Origin: a bacterium
GTDB lineage: Bacteria > Desulfobacterota > S145-22
Assembly (NCBI GenBank): GCA_027073795.1
Contig: JALTEW010000402.1
Span: forward strand, 1-6,018
Direction: 5' to 3'
Length of the DNA stretch: 6,018 nucleotides
The position numbers and the translations under genes are program-made. A model generated the notes under the pieces. That model was not told the origin of the DNA. It ran no database searches and saw only the letters and a list, made by a program, of their open reading frames with translations. Below, piece after piece: positions 5,922-6,018 of this stretch (within the stretch, counting starts at the first letter, position 1; the number at the start of each line of letters is the position of its first letter).

Positions 5922-6018
5922 TCATAGCCTCTCGGCATGCGTCTGGCTGGTGCGTTGCCTGGTTTTTTTAACGGCAAAGCCCAGCACCCCGTCGGGCAGG
6001 AAAAAAATCAGAAGCATG
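5922..6018 (-). CDS. livM: Branched-chain amino acid ABC permease LivM, C-terminal 31 residues (5' end outside window)
   Basis: A minus-strand frame enters from the right edge and ends with TGA at 5922-5924. It reads MLLIFFLPDGVLGFAVKK, followed by a polar tail ending HAERL. The hydrophobic stretch with 'LPDGVLGF' matches the usual end of LivM permeases, where the last membrane helix finishes in a '[RP]xGLxG'-like motif before a short cytoplasmic tail. Its position also fits: it stops 1 nt before the livG start, as in livHMGF operons. Only about 31 residues are visible, so the assignment rests mainly on gene order and this motif. The first methionine seen is internal and not a start. Confidence 0.8.
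   Translation of the reverse strand, partial: MLLIFFLPDGVLGFAVKKTRQRTSQTHAERL
5928..5933 (-). promoter_or_regulatory. livG ribosome binding site, decides the start
   Basis: GAGAGG on the minus strand lies inside the last codons of livM, 7 nt before the ATG at 5920. It supports the 247-residue LivG over the 266-residue reading from 5977. Confidence 0.7.

Noticed and set aside
5921..5977. N-terminal extension of LivG from an ATG at 5977
   Set aside because: The stretch is livM coding sequence in another frame. The Shine-Dalgarno and the family N-terminus both support 5920.
1..6018. Mobile elements, CRISPR arrays, tRNA genes, defence or toxin modules
   Set aside because: I found no direct-repeat arrays, transposase motifs, cloverleaf patterns or suitable open frames. 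All the coding content is housekeeping translation genes, a transporter and one DUF72 gene.

Overview
This is an ordinary chromosomal window from a Gram-negative bacterium. The best guess is a deltaproteobacterium (Desulfobacterota, perhaps Syntrophales-like). That guess rests on remembered similarity: EF-G begins in the 'RLVPLxK.RNIGIMAHIDAGKT' style of that group, S12 carries an 'IPGIGHNLQEHS' stretch, and LivG has the 'LSHGDQ' plus 'GMSPEET' motif pair. No marker gene here settles the taxonomy.

Layout. Positions 1-3325, minus strand: the classical str operon, transcribed right to left as rpsL (S12), rpsG (S7), fusA (EF-G) and tuf (EF-Tu, cut by the left edge). It starts from a good sigma70-type promoter at about 3385-3413 with an A/T-rich upstream stretch. 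Positions 3326-3571: a divergent AT-rich intergenic region. Positions 3572-4300, plus strand: one complete DUF72 (YecE-like) TIM-barrel protein of unknown function. Positions 4301-4484: a convergent gap with an imperfect hairpin and a doubtful 31-codon frame. Positions 4485-6018, minus strand: the end of a branched-chain amino acid (LIV-type) ABC transporter operon, read as livM (3' end only), livG, livF. The junctions are tight: a 1-nt gap, then a 7-nt overlap.

How the genes work together. The str genes supply the decoding-site and head proteins of the 30S subunit plus the two elongation GTPases that deliver aminoacyl-tRNA and translocate the ribosome. LivG and LivF are the paired cytoplasmic ATPases that power the LivH/LivM permease, whose genes lie mostly beyond the right edge. 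The DUF72 gene is a single transcription unit between these two operons, with no visible functional link to either.

I see no mobile element, CRISPR array, tRNA, toxin-antitoxin pair or defence system, and no convincing undescribed system. The points most worth a second look are the strongly skewed codon use at the start of tuf, the TTG start and purine-rich leader of fusA, the absence of room for an E. coli-type S7 repression site, and the small unexplained element between livF and the DUF72 gene.
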